Origin: UWMA-0277 sp965183885 | GTDB lineage: Bacteria > Bacteroidota > Bacteroidia > Flavobacteriales > BACL11 | Length of the DNA stretch: 64,000 nucleotides | Assembly: GCA_965183885.1 (NCBI GenBank) | Contig: OZ238992.1 | Span: forward strand, 124,001 to 188,000 | Direction of reading: 5' to 3' | Shown here: piece by piece, positions 63,736 to 64,000 of the stretch | How positions within the stretch are numbered: the stretch's first letter is position 1 | How the letters are laid out: every line of letters begins with the position of its first letter | Made by a program: the position numbers and the translations under genes | Notes under the pieces: model-generated | What the model saw: only the letters and a program-made list of their open reading frames with translations | Databases searched by the model: none | What the model was told of the DNA's origin: nothing

Positions 63736-64000
63736 CACAAAACATATTTGGGAACTATTAAACACTGTTCCCGATCCTGAAATACCTGTTATTTCAGTAG
63801 TAGAATTAGGAGTTATCCGTGATGTAACATTTACGGATAACTCTTTTATTATTGCTATAACCCCTACTTACTCGGGTTGCCCAGCAACAAAAACTTTTCA
63901 AGACGATATTAAAGCTTGCTTACTTGCAAACAATATTGAAAATTTTGAATTAAAAATCACCTATTCTCCTGCCTGGACTACCGATTGGATGAATGCAGCT
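63722..64000 (+). CDS. paaD: Phenylacetyl-CoA epoxidase maturation subunit PaaD, 3' end cut by window
   Basis: 93 codons are visible from the ATG at 63722, overlapping the end of paaC by 14 nt. DUF59/MIP18-type protein with a conserved DPEIPVISVVELGVIRDV segment and TPTYSGCPATKTF (the reactive cysteine). It helps assemble the iron cofactor of the complex. The reading frame runs off the end of the window. Confidence 0.93.
   Translation, partial: MQSGNTKHIWELLNTVPDPEIPVISVVELGVIRDVTFTDNSFIIAITPTYSGCPATKTFQDDIKACLLANNIENFELKITYSPAWTTDWMNAA

Overview
The window is A+T-rich DNA from the phylum Bacteroidota, most likely a marine or aquatic member of the Flavobacteriales. The evidence is: promoters of the Bacteroidota type (TAnnTTTG with an upstream TTTG); type IX secretion C-terminal domains of both classes (type A and CHU_C/type B); a 479-residue GAPDH with an N-terminal extension; a fused alpha/beta 2-oxoacid dehydrogenase E1; a LptD-like protein; and many lipoproteins with lysine plus acidic residues just after the lipobox cysteine. 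No rRNA, tRNA, phage, insertion sequence or CRISPR was seen. Nearly all of the window is coding, and genes are packed with 1-20 nt overlaps. I do not name a genus.

Layout. 1-4167: end of a peptide ABC transporter (binding protein, two unusually expanded permeases), closed by a bidirectional terminator. 4234-9645: PgpH-type cyclic-di-AMP phosphodiesterase (minus), then thiolase, NlpC/P60 peptidase and RarA (plus). 9658-16294: a tandem duplication of a two-gene unit, each a large lipoprotein followed by a DUF5723-like outer-membrane protein, ending in kdsA. 17101-22229 (minus): envelope and redox genes (amidase, MlaD/MCE protein, Fe-S membrane oxidoreductase, HAD protein, CCG-domain Fe-S protein, unknown). 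22272-27826: LptD-like protein, PabA/TrpG, KdsC-like phosphatase, fused E1. 27888-31024: tiny FeoB-associated-type protein, LTA-synthase-like protein, lipid kinase, SUI1 factor. 31138-36480: two small lipoproteins flanking comEC, then the surE-93 aa-lpxB operon. 36575-37510: zinc membrane protease and a small conserved protein, followed by a 422-bp non-coding stretch with repeats.

37933-47500 (minus) is the most unusual region: eight genes with gaps of at most 5 nt or overlaps. They encode a Kazal-domain T9SS protein, two lipoproteins with DUF1549/DUF4214-like helical repeats, a Tat-exported DUF1501-like phosphatase-fold protein, a cytochrome-c-like lipoprotein with a CX4CH motif, a small lipoprotein, a 1357-residue CUB/MAM/PKD adhesin with a T9SS type B end, and a small membrane protein. 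It looks like a surface-exposed Bacteroidota version of the DUF1549/DUF1501/cytochrome module familiar from Planctomycetes. No function is known to me.

47599-58310: housekeeping and envelope genes (YaaA, EamA transporter, TlpA-like redoxin, Smr-domain protein, DUF2279, phosphohexomutase, MltG, two acetyltransferases, a seven-haem TPR lipoprotein, DapF). 58489-60515: GAPDH and a membrane protein, bracketed by inverted copies of a 16-bp repeat. 60615-64000: the phenylacetyl-CoA epoxidase genes, with paaE divergent from paaABC and a paaD cut by the window edge; a perfect palindrome lies in the shared control region.
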